This document shows, piece after piece, positions 62,594 to 64,000 of a stretch of DNA of 64,000 bases; position 1 is the first letter of the stretch, and every line of letters begins with the position of its first letter. A program made the translations under genes and the position numbers. This DNA is from Bacteroidia bacterium. Its GTDB lineage: Bacteria; Bacteroidota; Bacteroidia; Flavobacteriales; Flavobacteriaceae. The stretch covers positions 34,563 through 98,562 of the forward strand of contig JAUIKY010000008.1 in NCBI GenBank assembly GCA_030430535.1, read 5' to 3'. Below the pieces are notes generated by a model. That model saw only the letters and a list, made by a program, of their open reading frames with translations, was not told where the DNA came from and did not search any database.

Positions 62594-63526
62594 ATGCAAG
62601 ACGGATTATACGCAAAATTCAATACGAGTAAAGGAGAAATCCTAGTGGCTTTAGAGTACAAAAAAACACCTGGAACGGTGGGTAACTTTGTGGCTTTGGC
62701 CGAAGGAAACTTAGAAAATAACGCTAAGCCTCAAGGCAAGCCTTACTATGATGGTTTAAAATTCCACCGAGTAATTCCAGATTTTATGATTCAAGGTGGC
62801 TGTCCACAAGGGTCTGGTGCTGGTAACCCAGGATATCAATTTGATGATGAATTCCATCCAGATTTAAAACACGATGGCCCAGGAATATTGTCTATGGCCA
62901 ACGCAGGACCAGGTACCAACGGTAGCCAGTTTTTTATTACCCATGTTGAAACGCCTTGGCTGGACAACAAACACACCGTTTTTGGAAAAGTAGAGCACGG
63001 GCAGGAAGTAGTTGATGCTATTGCGCAAGGTGATAAAATTGAGTCTTTGGAAATTGTACGTGTAGGTGAAGAGGCTGAAAACTTCAATGCCGTTGAAGCG
63101 TTTAGAGTGTTTGAAGGCTCACGTGAAAAAAGAATAGCTGAAGCTAAAAAAGCCGCCGAAGCCGAATTGGACAAAATTGCTGCGGGATTCAAAAAGACCG
63201 ATAGTGGTTTGCGTTACCAAATTCTTCAAGAGGGTAATGGAACAAAGGCCGAAAAAGGCAAAACGGTTTCTGTACATTACAAAGGTCAATTGTCTGATGG
63301 GACGGTATTCGATTCGTCGTACAAACGTAACGAGCCTATTGAATTCCCAATTGGAGTGGGGCAGGTAATTCCGGGCTGGGATGAAGGTATCCAGCTTTTA
63401 AAAGTGGGTGATAAGGCCCGTTTGGTAATACCAAGCCACTTAGGTTACGGAAGCAGAGGTGCAGGCGGTGTTATTCCTCCAGATGCTACTTTGGTGTTCG
63501 ATGTAGAGCTTATGAATGTGAAGTAA
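62594..63526 (+). CDS. Cyclophilin-FKBP fusion peptidyl-prolyl isomerase
   Basis: This 310-residue protein joins two unrelated prolyl isomerase folds. Residues about 5-160 are a cyclophilin with [39 protein letters not shown] and [18 protein letters not shown] charged helical linker spans about 168-200. Residues about 205-310 are an FKBP domain with [58 protein letters not shown]. There is no signal peptide, so it should be a cytosolic folding helper. Such dual immunophilins have been reported in Flavobacterium relatives. Confidence 0.94.
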   Translation: MQDGLYAKFNTSKGEILVALEYKKTPGTVGNFVALAEGNLENNAKPQGKPYYDGLKFHRVIPDFMIQGGCPQGSGAGNPGYQFDDEFHPDLKHDGPGILSMANAGPGTNGSQFFITHVETPWLDNKHTVFGKVEHGQEVVDAIAQGDKIESLEIVRVGEEAENFNAVEAFRVFEGSREKRIAEAKKAAEAELDKIAAGFKKTDSGLRYQILQEGNGTKAEKGKTVSVHYKGQLSDGTVFDSSYKRNEPIEFPIGVGQVIPGWDEGIQLLKVGDKARLVIPSHLGYGSRGAGGVIPPDATLVFDVELMNVK

Positions 63527-63548
63527 GCAACACTAAATAAAACAACTC

Positions 63549-63586
63549 AAAAGCATCTAAATTTATTTAGGTGCTTTTTTGTTTTT
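63549..63586 (+). terminator. Intrinsic terminator of the cyclophilin-FKBP gene
   Basis: AAGCATCTAAAT and ATTTAGGTGCTT form an almost perfect stem with one G-U pair and a minimal loop, followed by a T-rich tract. It begins about 23 bases after the stop codon. Confidence 0.88.
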
Positions 63587-63626
63587 CTGAAGATTGAATT
63601 TAGCCAATAAGATGATAGGGAATTTT

Positions 63627-63702
63627 TCAAGCGTTAAAATCCTAATTCTCGATACAAATTTTTCTCATTTCAATCGAAAAATCCACTCGAATTGACGCTT
63701 GA
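63627..63702. repeat. Intergenic inverted repeat
   Basis: TCAAGCGTTAA at 63627-63637 is inverted as TTGACGCTTGA at 63692-63702 with one mismatch. The inner part holds TCGATACAAATTTTTCTC and ATCGAAAAATCCACTCGAAT, which partly complement each other. It resembles intergenic repeats seen widely in this family and lies between two convergent genes. Confidence 0.6.
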
Positions 63703-63733
63703 GCTAAATTTTATATTCTAAATGTAAGGCAGA

Positions 63734-64000
63734 TTAAATAATCTTCTTGATTACACGTAGCTTATGCGTATGCATCCTTCTGTCGGCATTATAAATTCCA
63801 GAGTGGTCCAAACGGTCAATTCTCACTTTTCCGTGGGCGTGGATAATGTAATTGTCTTTCATGATAATACCCACATGGGTGATGATGCCTTCCTGGTTAT
63901 CGAAAAAAGCCAAATCGCCCGGTTCGCTTTCCTCAATAAAGCTTAAGGCCTCGCCTTGGGTGGCCTGTTGTGAGGCATCGCGGAGTAACTTATAACCGTT
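63734..64000 (-). CDS. NlpC/P60 family cell-wall hydrolase (5' end outside window)
   Basis: Only the last 88 codons are inside the window, read on the minus strand to TAA at 63734-63736. The visible part contains PGDLAFFDNQEGIITHVGII with the catalytic histidine of the NlpC/P60 fold (THVGI), then NYIIHAHGKVRIDRLD with the second conserved His region. The catalytic cysteine and any SH3 or signal domains lie off the right edge. Members cleave peptide stems of peptidoglycan outside the inner membrane. Confidence 0.9.
   Translation of the reverse strand, partial: NGYKLLRDASQQATQGEALSFIEESEPGDLAFFDNQEGIITHVGIIMKDNYIIHAHGKVRIDRLDHSGIYNADRRMHTHKLRVIKKII

Noticed and set aside
63764..63946. Plus-strand open frame at the right end
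   Set aside because: It is antisense to the NlpC/P60 C-terminus, which has clear family motifs on the minus strand.
1..64000. CRISPR arrays, tRNA or rRNA genes, phage genes or complete insertion sequences
   Set aside because: None was seen. The repeats found are few, unevenly spaced and differ in sequence, and no transposase or integrase gene is present.

Overview
The window comes from a member of the Bacteroidota, most likely a marine Flavobacteriaceae. The evidence is the low GC content, promoter motifs of the TAnnTTTG type, A-rich leaders without clear Shine-Dalgarno sites, a DUF5723/OmpA protein, a PorV/PorQ-like barrel, a cyclophilin-FKBP fusion, and the gene order kdsD-tatC-lptB beside recQ. 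No rRNA, tRNA, CRISPR array, phage or complete insertion sequence was seen.

The left flank (1-8403) is housekeeping. It holds the N-terminal two thirds of SecA on the minus strand, a small DUF2795 protein, a PduO-type cobalamin adenosyltransferase, a large OmpA-family outer-membrane protein with calcium-binding repeats, a SAM methyltransferase and an ABC-F ATPase.

The centre (8509-52821) is one surface-polysaccharide locus of about 42 genes, all on the plus strand, closely packed and often overlapping. A promoter candidate at 8456-8486 precedes a Wza-like export lipoprotein and a Wzc-like tyrosine kinase. Next come cysQ and cysC (PAP removal and PAPS synthesis), an ABC exporter (wzm/wzt), and a cassette with two different sulfotransferases. 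About 22 glycosyltransferase-like genes follow, together with gmd/fcl (GDP-L-fucose), a membrane acyltransferase, three methyltransferases and a WbsX-like protein. A nonulosonic-acid cassette (CMP-sugar synthetase fused to a HAD phosphatase, plus a short NeuB) is followed by a pyruvyltransferase-like gene. An exostosin-like gene, a Wzy/WaaL-like membrane protein and a WcaJ-type initiating phosphoglycosyl transferase close the locus. Read together, these genes point to an anionic glycan built from fucose and a sialic-like acid and decorated by sulfate, acyl, methyl and probably pyruvyl groups. Sulfation is the most interesting prediction, because the locus carries its own PAPS supply and PAP disposal genes.

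The right flank (52871-64000) is again housekeeping. It includes a DUF4105 protein and a PorV/PorQ-like protein (minus strand), pssA with a DUF808 gene (plus), a small membrane protein, lptB, tatC and kdsD (minus), recQ and a cyclophilin-FKBP fusion (plus), and the C-terminal end of an NlpC/P60 hydrolase (minus). Palindromic or composite intergenic repeats sit at several gaps, mainly inside and at the edges of the polysaccharide locus.
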